Part shown: positions 1 through 6,280 of the stretch, one piece after another
Numbering within the stretch: position 1 is the stretch's first letter
Layout: each line of letters opens with the position of its first letter
Made by a program: the position numbers and the translations under genes
The notes under the pieces: model-generated
Database searches by the model: none
Seen by the model: the letters and a program-made list of their open reading frames with translations, nothing else
Told to the model about the DNA's origin: nothing
From: Verrucomicrobiota bacterium
GTDB taxonomy: Bacteria; Verrucomicrobiota; Verrucomicrobiia; Limisphaerales; UBA11358
Assembly: GCA_026225155.1 (NCBI GenBank)
Contig: JAMFSG010000139.1
Location: 1 to 12,667 of the forward strand
Reading direction: 5' to 3'
DNA length: 12,667 nt

Positions 1-611
1 TGATTCGTCTCCGGGTCGTAGGCAAAAAGTTCCGCTGTGGCGATCTTGAAAAACCAGCCGTGCAAACGCAGCGTGCCGTCCGCGAGCCGTTCCTGCACGC
101 ACGGATAGCTGTGCAGATTATCGAGGCCGAACAAAACGTTTTCCTCGGCGGCGGCGGTTTCCTGCTTGGCGGTATCGCGCAAGTGCGAATAATTTTTCTT
201 CAACGTCTCCAGCGCGGGCGCGGCAAGGTTCAACCAGTCGCGCAAGTGCGGCGTGGAATCGCTCACCGGTTTTTTGGCGAGCAAGGCAGCGATTGCGCCG
301 CATTGCGAATGGCCGCAAATCACGATGTCGTTCACGCGCAAAGTTTCCACGGCAAATTCAATCGCGGCGGCGGTGGAATTCGTATCGCCCATCGCGCTGG
401 CGGGCGGAACGATGTTGCCGACGTTTTTGACGACAAACAAATCACCCGGCTTGCTCTGCGTGATCAGTTCCGCGAGCACGCGCGAATCCGAGCAAGTGAT
501 GAACAGCGTGTGCGGATTCTGCCCCTCCTGCGACAGCTTGCGAAAAAGCTTCCGATAATTCCCGAACTCGTCGTTGCGGAATTTGTGGACGCCTTCGATG
601 AGTGGTTCCAT
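1..611 (-). CDS. Beta-carbonic anhydrase, 3' end cut by window edge
   Basis: This enzyme would interconvert CO2 and bicarbonate using one zinc ion per active site, in the cytoplasm. The reading frame starts at ATG 611-609 and stays open to the left edge, giving 203 complete codons; family members of this type are about 210-220 residues, so only a short tail is missing. The zinc-site signatures are visible: TCSDSR at 39-44 supplies Cys40, with Asp42 and Arg44 as the usual dyad, and GHSQCGA at 100-106 supplies His101 and Cys104. The stretch GDLFVVKNVGNIVPP (56-70) is also typical. It is the last visible gene of the minus-strand run, 87 bp after purE. A link to the carboxylation chemistry around PurE is possible but unproven. 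No Shine-Dalgarno is seen before the ATG. The family call is firm; the choice between the can and cynT names is not made. Confidence 0.95.
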   Translation of the reverse strand, partial: MEPLIEGVHKFRNDEFGNYRKLFRKLSQEGQNPHTLFITCSDSRVLAELITQSKPGDLFVVKNVGNIVPPASAMGDTNSTAAAIEFAVETLRVNDIVICGHSQCGAIAALLAKKPVSDSTPHLRDWLNLAAPALETLKKNYSHLRDTAKQETAAAEENVLFGLDNLHSYPCVQERLADGTLRLHGWFFKIATAELFAYDPETN

Positions 612-615
612 TTTG

Positions 616-701
616 GTTGAAGCGTTAAATTGTCGAATCGTTGAATCGTGAATTGTTCGCGGCCGTTTTTCGATGCAACAATTCAACCGTTTAACGATTC
701 A
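616..701. repeat. Inverted pair of 8-bp-word arrays in the purE/carbonic anhydrase spacer
   Basis: Nearly the whole 87-bp spacer is made of variants of the word GTTGAATC. The left arm (616-648) reads GTTGAAGC, GTTAAATT, GTCGAATC, GTTGAATC and continues degenerately to about 656. The right arm (about 675-703) carries the reverse complement, with AACAATTCAAC and AACGATTCAAC. The arms can pair around a GC-rich centre (GCGGCCG, 658-664), with an offset of about 8 nt, one word. The purE stop codon (TGA, 701-699) lies inside the right arm. The left arm matches a stretch inside dnaX (4860-4892) at 30 of 33 positions. It could act as a transcript-end hairpin or be a mobile or slippage-born element; no T-tract is seen. 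Confidence 0.75.
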
Positions 702-1199
702 ACTACTCGTCAGCGTCTTGTTCTTTGCGCGCGATTCTTCGGTCAATTTCACCTTGAATTTTTTTAACGCTTCCTGCAAAGCCGCGTCGCCGACGGCCAA
801 AATCTGCACGGCCAAAATTCCCGCATTGCGTCCGCCACTAACCGCGACCGTTGCGACCGGCACGCCCGGCGGCATTTGCACGATCGAAAGCAACGAATCA
901 AATCCGTCGAACGATTTACCGAGAATCGGCACGCCGATGACCGGCAAAATCGTGAACGCCGCCGTGACGCCCGGCAAATGCGCCGCGCCGCCCGCGCCGG
1001 CGATGATGACTTTCAATCCGCGTTGTGTCGCGGTGGAAACGTATTCTTCAAGTCCGCGCGGATCGCGATGCGCGGAGATGACTTTCGCTTCGCTCGCGAT
1101 GCCGAATTCCGTCAGCGCATCGGCGGCGGCTTTCATCGTGGGCCAGTCCGAATCGCTGCCCATTAAAATACCGACCAGAGATTTAGATGAATTATTCAT
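699..1199 (-). CDS. purE: PurE, N5-carboxyaminoimidazole ribonucleotide mutase
   Basis: PurE class I moves the carboxyl group of N5-CAIR to give CAIR in de novo purine synthesis; PurK normally makes its substrate, but no purK lies in this window. The 166-residue length is normal. Signatures are MGSDSDWPTM (13-22), SAHR (42-45, with catalytic-site His44), AGAGGAAHLPG (67-77), and the conserved SLLSIVQMPPGVPVAT block near the end of the core. The usual SAHRTP reads SAHRDP here, a change at an otherwise very constant place. The SAHR form, rather than SVHR, fits the N5-CAIR mutase class rather than the animal-type carboxylase. The gene starts at ATG 1199 with no clear Shine-Dalgarno, only an A-rich tract. 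It follows the small exported-protein gene by 25 bp, so the two are probably co-transcribed. Its TGA stop lies inside the spacer repeat. Confidence 0.97.
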   Translation of the reverse strand: MNNSSKSLVGILMGSDSDWPTMKAAADALTEFGIASEAKVISAHRDPRGLEEYVSTATQRGLKVIIAGAGGAAHLPGVTAAFTILPVIGVPILGKSFDGFDSLLSIVQMPPGVPVATVAVSGGRNAGILAVQILAVGDAALQEALKKFKVKLTEESRAKNKTLTSS

Positions 1200-1224
1200 G
1201 TGGATTTTTTTTTGTAGTTAAAAA

Positions 1225-1608
1225 TTATTTGAAATAGATTCCGCCGACTTTGTCCGCTTTCAAACTCATCGTGCCGAGAATGTCGTCGCCGCCGTCTTTG
1301 AAGCGCAGCCGGAAAAGAAAAACTTGATAGCCATGCTGATTCAGCTCGCCCAAAAAAGTGGTGTCATAACCGCCGCTGGTCCGTTTGATTATGACGTTTG
1401 ACGCAGCGTCAAATTGAGTCTTGGTCAGCGCCGCTTTCAAATTGTCGTCGGCATCGGCGACAAAAGCATCGTAATCTTTCGCGGTTTGCGCCGTGATCAG
1501 ACCCTTGAAAATCTTTTCGGCCTGGGCGTTGTCCGCCGCGTGGAGTGTGAATGAACACAGGGAGAATGCCGCGATAAACAGCGCGATTCGGATCGGGTTA
1601 TTTTTCAT
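1225..1608 (-). CDS. Small exported protein, DUF3887-like
   Basis: This is a 127-residue protein of unknown function. Residues 1-24 look like a Sec signal peptide: two basic residues, a hydrophobic core IALFIAAFSLC, then LHA before the predicted cut at 24/25. There is no lipobox, so it is likely periplasmic or secreted. The mature part alternates helix and strand. It begins with AEKIFKGLITAQTAKDYDAF, contains one mid-protein segment ending in KRTSGGYDTTFLGEL, and closes with strands ending GTMSLKADKVGGIYF. That layout, especially the final 'K-x-G-G-I-Y-F' strand, resembles DUF3887-type domains. The resemblance is by eye and moderate only. It sits 42 bp after the rhomboid gene and 25 bp before purE on the same strand. 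Nothing in it points to an enzyme active site. Confidence 0.8.
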   Translation of the reverse strand: MKNNPIRIALFIAAFSLCSFTLHAADNAQAEKIFKGLITAQTAKDYDAFVADADDNLKAALTKTQFDAASNVIIKRTSGGYDTTFLGELNQHGYQVFLFRLRFKDGGDDILGTMSLKADKVGGIYFK

Positions 1609-1650
1609 GCCCGCAACGCTAAAATTTCATTTCCAAATTGTCCAGATTGA

Positions 1651-2607
1651 TTATTGCAGCGGGCTGCCCGCCAGTTCCAACACACTCTGCCACTCCGTCA
1701 TGCCTTCGCTCCAATACTGTCCTTCGCGGCCAATCTCTCCGCGATGCAATTTCAGCTGCACTTGCGTAAGGGTGAACGGCCCCGTTTGTTCGCTGCCGTC
1801 ATGCAGGAAAATGGTCGGCGTTTCGCTTGTGGCCGCGAGCGCTGGAATTGGCGCATTCTGCGCGGCAATGATTTTTGTTGGATCAATGATGAGCCTGGAT
1901 TGGGCGGCCTCGGGTTCTTCCGTTTCGCGCAGGCGGATGATCCATTTGTAGATGCTGATCATCGCCAGGCCGCCGAGAAATCCGCCGACATGCGCGCCGA
2001 ACGCCACGCCGCCGTGATTGTGTTTGGATGTCATGCCGAGCACCGCCCACAACAAATCTTTCAAAAACCAGAAGGTGATCGCCACCCATGCCGGGATTTC
2101 AAACTCCCCCGCCTTGATGACGAGGAACCAAAGAAAATATTTGAACTCAATATCCGCGCTGGCGCGCAGCAACAGATACATGCCCATGCACGCACTGATG
2201 GCGCCGGACGCACCGCCCATCGGAATCATCGAGGCAAAATGTTCCGGCGACATGACGATATAGATGAGTTCCGCCACCAATCCGCCGAGCAAATAGAAAA
2301 TTGCAAACCGCGCGCGCCCGATGAGGTCTTCCACGCATGAGCCGAACAGGAACAGAAAAATCATGTTGCCGAGCAGGTGGAAAATTCCCGCATGAACGAA
2401 CATCGAAGTCAGATACATCCACCAAAACGATTGCGCCGGAATCAACCAGAGATGTTCATATATCCAAATGTTCGAATCGCCTTGCGTTGAAAAAAAGAAA
2501 ATCAACGAGACCAGATAAACCAGCGTATTGATGCCGATGAGGGAAAGTGTAACCAACGGAAGCCTTTCGGTCCGGTAATTCATTCCCACTGGTATGGCGA
2601 TGAACAT
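1651..2607 (-). CDS. Rhomboid intramembrane serine protease with C-terminal GYF_2 domain
   Basis: Rhomboids cleave transmembrane substrates within the bilayer. This 318-residue protein has a hydrophobic N-terminal two thirds (about 15-222) with six or so membrane segments. FVHAGIFHLLGNMIFLFLFG (70-89) matches the conserved second-helix region. GGASGA (131-136) carries the nucleophile Ser134, and GAHVGGFLGG (204-213) carries the catalytic His206, so the serine/histidine dyad is intact. A charged, proline- and alanine-rich linker (about 226-264) follows. Residues 266-315 then form a GYF_2 domain (PF14237-type: FLHDG, TGPFTLTQV, a tryptophan-bearing 'YWSEGMTEW'). GYF_2 domains are thought to mediate protein contact, so the tail may recruit a partner or substrate. 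The ATG at 2607 is chosen because MFIAIPVGMNYRTERLP is a typical rhomboid start. The next in-frame ATG would remove the first eight residues. Confidence 0.93.
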   Translation of the reverse strand: MFIAIPVGMNYRTERLPLVTLSLIGINTLVYLVSLIFFFSTQGDSNIWIYEHLWLIPAQSFWWMYLTSMFVHAGIFHLLGNMIFLFLFGSCVEDLIGRARFAIFYLLGGLVAELIYIVMSPEHFASMIPMGGASGAISACMGMYLLLRASADIEFKYFLWFLVIKAGEFEIPAWVAITFWFLKDLLWAVLGMTSKHNHGGVAFGAHVGGFLGGLAMISIYKWIIRLRETEEPEAAQSRLIIDPTKIIAAQNAPIPALAATSETPTIFLHDGSEQTGPFTLTQVQLKLHRGEIGREGQYWSEGMTEWQSVLELAGSPLQ

Positions 2608-2715
2608 GTGCGCGTCTGATTGCCGCCAGTCAAAATCATCAGCTTTGTTGAGTCAAGCGCATGATTTCAAGTCTAGTGGGCGAGCGTCTCTGCGGCCGAA
2701 GCACTGCGACTGCCG

Positions 2716-3321
2716 CTAAAATCCAAACGCTTTCAAAGCTTGTCGCGTTTTCTCCGGTGTCTCGTGTAAAATCGCCCGCCAGCCGCGCAATTTGCCAGTT
2801 TCAATGTTTTCCGGCCGGTCGTCAATGTAGATCAAATTCGCGCCGGATTTGCCCGTCATTTTTTCCATCGCTTCGTAGATTTTTGCATGCGGTTTCATCG
2901 CGCCGACTTCGTAGGAAAAAATGTAGCCGTCAAAATTGGCGAAGAACGGATAATTTTTCCGCACATGTTCGATGGCGAGATCGTTCGTGTTGGAAAAAAT
3001 AAACGTTTTGAAACCGCGCTGCCGCAATTCCGCGTGCAGCAAAACCATCGGCGCAATTTCCGAAAAGATGTCGGCGAAATAACCGCTGAATTCTTCCAAT
3101 TCGCCCCGAAATTTTATTTCTTCACGGATGATCTCGAAAAATTTCTGACGATTGATCTGGCCGCATTCGTATTGCCAGAGCAATTGTGAAGCGGCGAGGT
3201 GTTGATGAAAACTTTCCGGCGCACGGTCGCTGCGCGCGGCAATTTTTTTGGCGGCGATAGACCAGTCAAAATCCACCAGCACTTTGCCGAGATCGAAAAT
3301 GAAAACGGGTGAATCTTTCAC
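2716..3321 (-). CDS. HAD-superfamily hydrolase, YihX-like
   Basis: This is a haloacid dehalogenase-type phosphatase of 201 residues, close in layout to E. coli YihX (glucose-1-phosphate phosphatase). Motif I is FDLGKVLVDFD (9-19) with nucleophile Asp10. The usual second Asp two residues on is Gly12, as also in YihX. Motif II is FSNTN (109-113), motif III lysine is Lys143 in GAMKPHAKIY, and motif IV is IYIDDRPENI (164-173) with Asp167/Asp168. Residues about 18-85 form the helical cap. The start is GTG at 3321-3319, overlapping the recR stop as GTGA, which implies translational coupling. The true substrate cannot be read from sequence. Coupling to recR does not by itself imply a role in DNA repair. 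The downstream 108 bp to the rhomboid gene shows no obvious terminator. Confidence 0.9.
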   Translation of the reverse strand: MKDSPVFIFDLGKVLVDFDWSIAAKKIAARSDRAPESFHQHLAASQLLWQYECGQINRQKFFEIIREEIKFRGELEEFSGYFADIFSEIAPMVLLHAELRQRGFKTFIFSNTNDLAIEHVRKNYPFFANFDGYIFSYEVGAMKPHAKIYEAMEKMTGKSGANLIYIDDRPENIETGKLRGWRAILHETPEKTRQALKAFGF

Positions 3322-3914
3322 AACATTTCGCGGCGGCCTTCGAGCGCGCGGTTCAAGGTAAGTTCGTCGGCAAATTCCAAGCCGCTGCCGGCGGGCAAAC
3401 CAAAACCGATGCGGGAAATTTTCAGTCCGGCGCGCGCGAGCCGTTTTGCGAGATAATTGCTCGTCGCGTCGCCTTCTACGTCCGTGCCGAGCGCGATGAC
3501 GATTTCGCGGATCGGTTCAGTCGTCAGGCGTTTTTCCAATTCCGCGATGCGCAGATCGTCCGGTCCGACGCCATCGAGCGGCGAAATTTTTCCGCCGAGC
3601 ACATGAAATTTTCCGCGATACGAACCGGATTTTTCAATGCTCAAAATATCCACGGCTTTTTCCACGACGCAAACCAGCGAAGCGTCGCGCCGCGCATCGG
3701 TGCAAAAAGAGCAGGGGGATATTTCCGTGAGCGAACCACAGATTTCGCAAAATTTTATTTTCTCGCGCGCATACAAAACCGTTTCGGCGAGATGCCTGGC
3801 ATTCGCGACATCCACCTGCACGATGTGCAACGCGATGCGTTCCGCCGAGCGTGGTCCGACGCCGGGCAATTTGGCGAGCGCGGCGATCAGCGCGGTGATG
3901 GAATCGGGAAGCAT
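3318..3914 (-). CDS. recR: Recombination mediator protein RecR
   Basis: RecR works with RecO (and RecF) to load RecA on gapped single-stranded DNA. The 198-residue length is standard. The N-terminal helix-hairpin-helix is visible as LAKLPGVGPRSAERIALH (13-30). The zinc finger has all four cysteines (Cys56, Cys59, Cys68, Cys71). The Toprim domain runs from about 79 to 175, with VCVVEKAVDI, the block YRGKFHVLGGKISPLDGVGP, and TDVEGDATSNYL. The C-terminus FADELTLNRALEGRREML is typical. It lies downstream of dnaX and ybaB, the classic neighbourhood of recR. Its TGA stop overlaps the GTG of the HAD gene. The ATG at 3914 gives the normal N-terminus; no clear Shine-Dalgarno precedes it. The upstream spacer to ybaB (95 bp) is filled by an inverted pair of 7-bp arrays. 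Confidence 0.97.
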   Translation of the reverse strand: MLPDSITALIAALAKLPGVGPRSAERIALHIVQVDVANARHLAETVLYAREKIKFCEICGSLTEISPCSFCTDARRDASLVCVVEKAVDILSIEKSGSYRGKFHVLGGKISPLDGVGPDDLRIAELEKRLTTEPIREIVIALGTDVEGDATSNYLAKRLARAGLKISRIGFGLPAGSGLEFADELTLNRALEGRREML

Positions 3915-3922
3915 GAGAATGC

Positions 3923-4004
3923 AAAATTAAAAATTAAAAATTAAAAATGACGGAACGCACCGGCGGCTGCCGTTCTTTTTTAATTTTGCATTTTTAATTT
4001 TTAA
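3923..4004. repeat. Inverted pair of 4 x 7-bp A/T arrays between ybaB and recR
   Basis: The left arm (3923-3950) is four tandem heptamers: AAAATTA three times, then AAAATGA. The right arm (3977-4004) is the opposite orientation: TTTTTAA, TTTTGCA, TTTTTAA, TTTTTAA. Between them is a GC-rich core (3951-3976) with a short stem GAACG/CGTTC (3954-3958 and 3971-3975). Together the arms can fold as a long A/T hairpin with a GC tip in the mRNA between ybaB and recR. Possible roles are transcript processing or attenuation within the operon; a selfish or slippage origin is equally possible. Confidence 0.75.
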
Positions 4005-4009
4005 TTGGT

Positions 4010-4321
4010 TCACATCATCCCCGGCAGGTTCATGCCCGCCGTGATCTTGCCCATTTCCGAATTGGAAATATCTTTCGCTTGCGCGAGCGCCTGGTTCGCG
4101 GCGGTGAGGATCATGTCTTCGAGCAATTGCGCGTCGGACGGATTCAGCGCCTGCGGATCAATCTTGATCGCCGCGATCGAGCCGTCGCATTTTGCGGTGA
4201 TTTTGACCGCGCCGCCGCCGCTGGTCGCCTCGACCGTGCGCGCCGCGAGCTGCGCCTGCACTTGTTCCATCTGCTGCTGCATTCGCGCAGCCTGTTTCAT
4301 GAGTTTTCCGATGCTGGACAT
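4010..4321 (-). CDS. ybaB: YbaB/EbfC family nucleoid-associated protein
   Basis: Members of this family are small dimeric DNA-binding proteins that coat the nucleoid; their genes almost always sit between dnaX and recR, as here. The protein is 103 residues. It has the expected N-terminal amphipathic helix rich in Met and Gln (about 3-28, MKQAARMQQQMEQVQAQL), then a central strand pair with the family pattern 'V-E-A-x-S-G-G-G-A-V-K-I-T' (30-42), and 'IKIDP' (52-56). The C-terminal helix is followed by the loose tail GKITAGMNLPGMM, a usual ending for YbaB proteins. It starts at ATG 4321, 45 bp after dnaX, and is likely on the same transcript. The spacer before it carries a tandem array of A/T heptamers and no strong Shine-Dalgarno. 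Confidence 0.95.
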   Translation of the reverse strand: MSSIGKLMKQAARMQQQMEQVQAQLAARTVEATSGGGAVKITAKCDGSIAAIKIDPQALNPSDAQLLEDMILTAANQALAQAKDISNSEMGKITAGMNLPGMM

Positions 4322-4331
4322 GATTAAATAA

Positions 4332-4359
4332 TTTTAAGTTTTGAGTTTTTAATTTTTAG
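4332..4359. repeat. Four tandem 7-bp A/T words between dnaX and ybaB
   Basis: Reading the plus strand, the words are TTTTAAG (4332-4338), TTTTGAG (4339-4345), TTTTTAA (4346-4352) and TTTTTAG (4353-4359). They fill most of the 45-bp spacer between the dnaX stop and the ybaB start. The words resemble those in the ybaB/recR spacer, but here there is only one arm, so no hairpin is formed locally. Confidence 0.6.
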
Positions 4360-4366
4360 TCAAACG

Positions 4367-6193
4367 TCAGGCGCGCACTTCCACAATCGTGCCTTTGAAA
4401 ATTTCCAAAGCTTTTTGGATGAGTGGATCGTTTTTGAAATCATCTTTGTTGAACGCGACCGGCGCAGTTTTTTTCTCGGTAACTGGTGCGGTTGCATTTT
4501 CAACTGGTTTTGTTGTGGCTGACACAGTGGTTGCAGTTTTGGCGGCAACTGGAGCTGGCGATAGCGCGGTGGGAATTGTTTTACGTTCCCAACCGGCGGG
4601 CGCTTCGGCTTTCACAAATTTGATCTGACAATTCGCGTGGCCGAGTTCCGCGAGCTTGGTCGCGAGCAAAGTATGATTACGCGAATTATCCACGAGGCCA
4701 ATGTGATCCGCAAATTCCGGATCGAAGCCGATGGTCAAAATATTTTTCACGAACGAAACCGGATGCGCATCAATCAAATATCCGCGCGTGAACGGACTCA
4801 CGCGGCCAACGGCTTCGATGAGTTGCGACCACAAATCTGGTAAATTTGCCGGCGGATTTGTTGAATCGTTAAATTGTTGAATCGTTGAAGCGGTTGGCGC
4901 GGACGAAATAACCGGAGCAGCTTGAACGTCGCGCGAAGAACGCAAAGTTGGCGGAGGCTGTGAAAAAGTTTCCTTTTTATTTTCTTCGCGCACTTCGCGG
5001 CCTTCGCGAGAAATATTTTGCGGGCTTGCAGGCGAGACGCCTGTCCCACTGCTTTGTCCGCGCAACTGATTCAATTGTTTCAGCACGGCGTCAAGGCTCA
5101 TTGCGCTGCGGGCTTCGATGGCGCGGAGCAAAGTGACTTCGAGTAGAATTTTTTTCGACGCGGCGTCGCGCAAACGTAATTCGGCATCGGCGAGAACTTC
5201 CAAAATGCGCGTGAGCGAATCTACGCTCGCCAACGAACCTTGTTCTTTCAGCGCAGAAATTTCAGCTTCAGACGCTTCCATGAGATTCAAGTCGCCTTTG
5301 GAAACTTGGAAGATGAGCAAGTTGCGAAAATGATTTAGCAAATCGCCGAGCAGACGGCCGAGGTCTTTGCCGCCGCGCGCGAGTTCGTCGAGTTGCGTGA
5401 GCGCGACAGAAATTTCACCGGCCAGAATCGCGTGGCTCAATTTCAAAATCTGATTTTGTGCGGCAAGACCGAACATCGAAAGCACGTCAGCTTCTTCGAT
5501 TTTGTCGCCGCAAAAACTGATGAGCTGGTCGAGCGTAGATTCGGCGTCGCGCATTCCGCCGTCGGCGCCGCGCGCGATGGCGTGCAGAGCCGGGGCGTCA
5601 ATCGTGACTTTTTCTTTGCCCGCGATTTCGGCGAGATGTTTCGTGATGAGCGCGCTCGGAATCCGGCGCAGGTCGAATCGCTGGCAGCGCGACAAAATCG
5701 TCGGCAAAACTTTCTCCGGATCAGTTGTCGCGAACATGAATTTCACGTGCGCGGGCGGCTCTTCCAACGTTTTCAGCAGCGCATTGAACGCCGCCGTTGA
5801 AAGCATGTGGACTTCGTCAATGATGTAGATTTTGAACTGCGAATTCGCGGGCGCGTATTTGCAGGTCTCGCGCAATTCGCGGACTTGTTCGACGCCGTTG
5901 TTGCTCGCACCGTCAATTTCCAAAACGTCGAGCGAACGGCCTTCGGTGATTTCCTGGACGCGCGGATCGTTATCGTCGAAATCAATTTTCGGTCCGCCGG
6001 TGCAATTCAAACATTTCGCAAAAATGCGCGCGATGGTGGTTTTGCCCGTGCCGCGCGGGCCGCAAAAAAGATACGCGTGCGCGATGCGTTTCTGCGCGAT
6101 GGCGTTGGCGAGCGTCTGCGTGACGTGTTCCTGCCCGACGACGTCGGCGAATTTCTGCGGACGGTATTTGCGCGCTATGACTTGATAAGACAT
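4367..6193 (-). CDS. dnaX: DNA polymerase III subunit gamma/tau
   Basis: DnaX is the ATPase of the clamp loader that opens the beta clamp and, as tau, ties polymerase cores to the helicase. The protein is 608 residues. Residues 1-370 hold the AAA+ and collar domains: start YQVIARKYRPQKFADVVGQ, Walker A GPRGTGKT (45-52), Walker B IIDEVHM (124-130), and the arginine-finger motif SRC (168-170). The zinc module is odd: Cys61 and Cys64 are present, but the following positions that are usually Cys-x-x-Cys-x-x-Cys read DFDDNDPRVQ. Residues 375-450 form a linker partly encoded by three interspersed repeats in frame. A tau-like C-terminal region follows (about 451-608), with an Ala/Thr/Pro-rich stretch at 540-580. 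It starts at ATG 6193, downstream of the SRP RNA gene. No convincing frameshift signal for a short gamma form was found. Confidence 0.97.
   Translation of the reverse strand: MSYQVIARKYRPQKFADVVGQEHVTQTLANAIAQKRIAHAYLFCGPRGTGKTTIARIFAKCLNCTGGPKIDFDDNDPRVQEITEGRSLDVLEIDGASNNGVEQVRELRETCKYAPANSQFKIYIIDEVHMLSTAAFNALLKTLEEPPAHVKFMFATTDPEKVLPTILSRCQRFDLRRIPSALITKHLAEIAGKEKVTIDAPALHAIARGADGGMRDAESTLDQLISFCGDKIEEADVLSMFGLAAQNQILKLSHAILAGEISVALTQLDELARGGKDLGRLLGDLLNHFRNLLIFQVSKGDLNLMEASEAEISALKEQGSLASVDSLTRILEVLADAELRLRDAASKKILLEVTLLRAIEARSAMSLDAVLKQLNQLRGQSSGTGVSPASPQNISREGREVREENKKETFSQPPPTLRSSRDVQAAPVISSAPTASTIQQFNDSTNPPANLPDLWSQLIEAVGRVSPFTRGYLIDAHPVSFVKNILTIGFDPEFADHIGLVDNSRNHTLLATKLAELGHANCQIKFVKAEAPAGWERKTIPTALSPAPVAAKTATTVSATTKPVENATAPVTEKKTAPVAFNKDDFKNDPLIQKALEIFKGTIVEVRA
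4860..4892. repeat. Copy of the 8-bp-word array inside dnaX
   Basis: This stretch reads as four octamers, GTTGAATC, GTTAAATT, GTTGAATC, GTTGAAGC, plus one base. It matches 616-648 in the purE/carbonic anhydrase spacer at 30 of 33 positions. On the minus strand it encodes about residues 434-445 of DnaX (PTASTIQQFNDS). The frame stays open only because the TAA present in another frame is avoided. Confidence 0.8.
4984..5010. repeat. Three tandem 9-bp words (CTTCGCGNN) inside dnaX
   Basis: The words are CTTCGCGCA (4984-4992), CTTCGCGGC (4993-5001) and CTTCGCGAG (5002-5010). Because the unit is nine bases the frame is preserved, and on the minus strand they encode the charged run REGREVRE in the DnaX linker (about 396-403). 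I associate such TTCGCG arrays with intergenic DNA of these genomes; that link is from memory, not from a search. Confidence 0.65.
5029..5043. repeat. Short palindrome CAGGCG-AGA-CGCCTG inside dnaX
   Basis: A perfect 6-bp stem with a 3-base loop, CAGGCG AGA CGCCTG, lies within the DnaX linker codons (minus-strand residues about 384-388, TGVSP). The sequence resembles short palindromic repeats that recur across environmental Verrucomicrobiota and Planctomycetota, often translated as 'TGVSP'. It is the third repeat-like patch in the same linker. Confidence 0.5.
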
Positions 6194-6196
6194 TTT

Positions 6197-6269
6197 CGAT
6201 TCACGATTTACGATTTACGGGCGGATTGCAACTGCGATGACAAATCGTAAATCGGCAATCGCAAATCGC
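6197..6269. repeat. Inverted pair of 7-bp arrays between the SRP RNA gene and dnaX
   Basis: The left arm has CGATTCA, CGATTTA and CGATTTA (6197-6217). The right arm has AAATCGT, AAATCGG, CAATCGC and AAATCGC (6242-6269). The arms are opposite in orientation and can pair, with a 24-base loop. The array occupies almost all of the 87-bp leader between the 3' end of the SRP RNA and the dnaX start, so it would lie in the dnaX 5' leader if the two are co-transcribed. Confidence 0.7.
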
Positions 6270-6280
6270 AAATGGAAAGT

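Noticed and set aside
60..620. Long plus-strand open frame opposite the carbonic anhydrase gene
   Set aside because: It is the antisense shadow of a gene with full zinc-site motifs; the product has no recognisable features.
3951..3981. Intrinsic terminator between ybaB and recR (GAACG/CGTTC stem followed by T run)
   Set aside because: The T run follows the stem only on the plus strand, while both genes are on the minus strand; the stem is just 5 bp with a 12-base loop.
4972..4980. Programmed -1 frameshift in dnaX to make a short gamma form (AAT AAA AAG G in the linker)
   Set aside because: The heptamer is T AAA AAG instead of A AAA AAG, so the first codon would mispair after slipping. The downstream -1 frame ends in the repeat about 34 codons on, which is intriguing, but there is no clear stimulatory hairpin. 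The run of seven T (4468-4474) lies too near the C-terminus.
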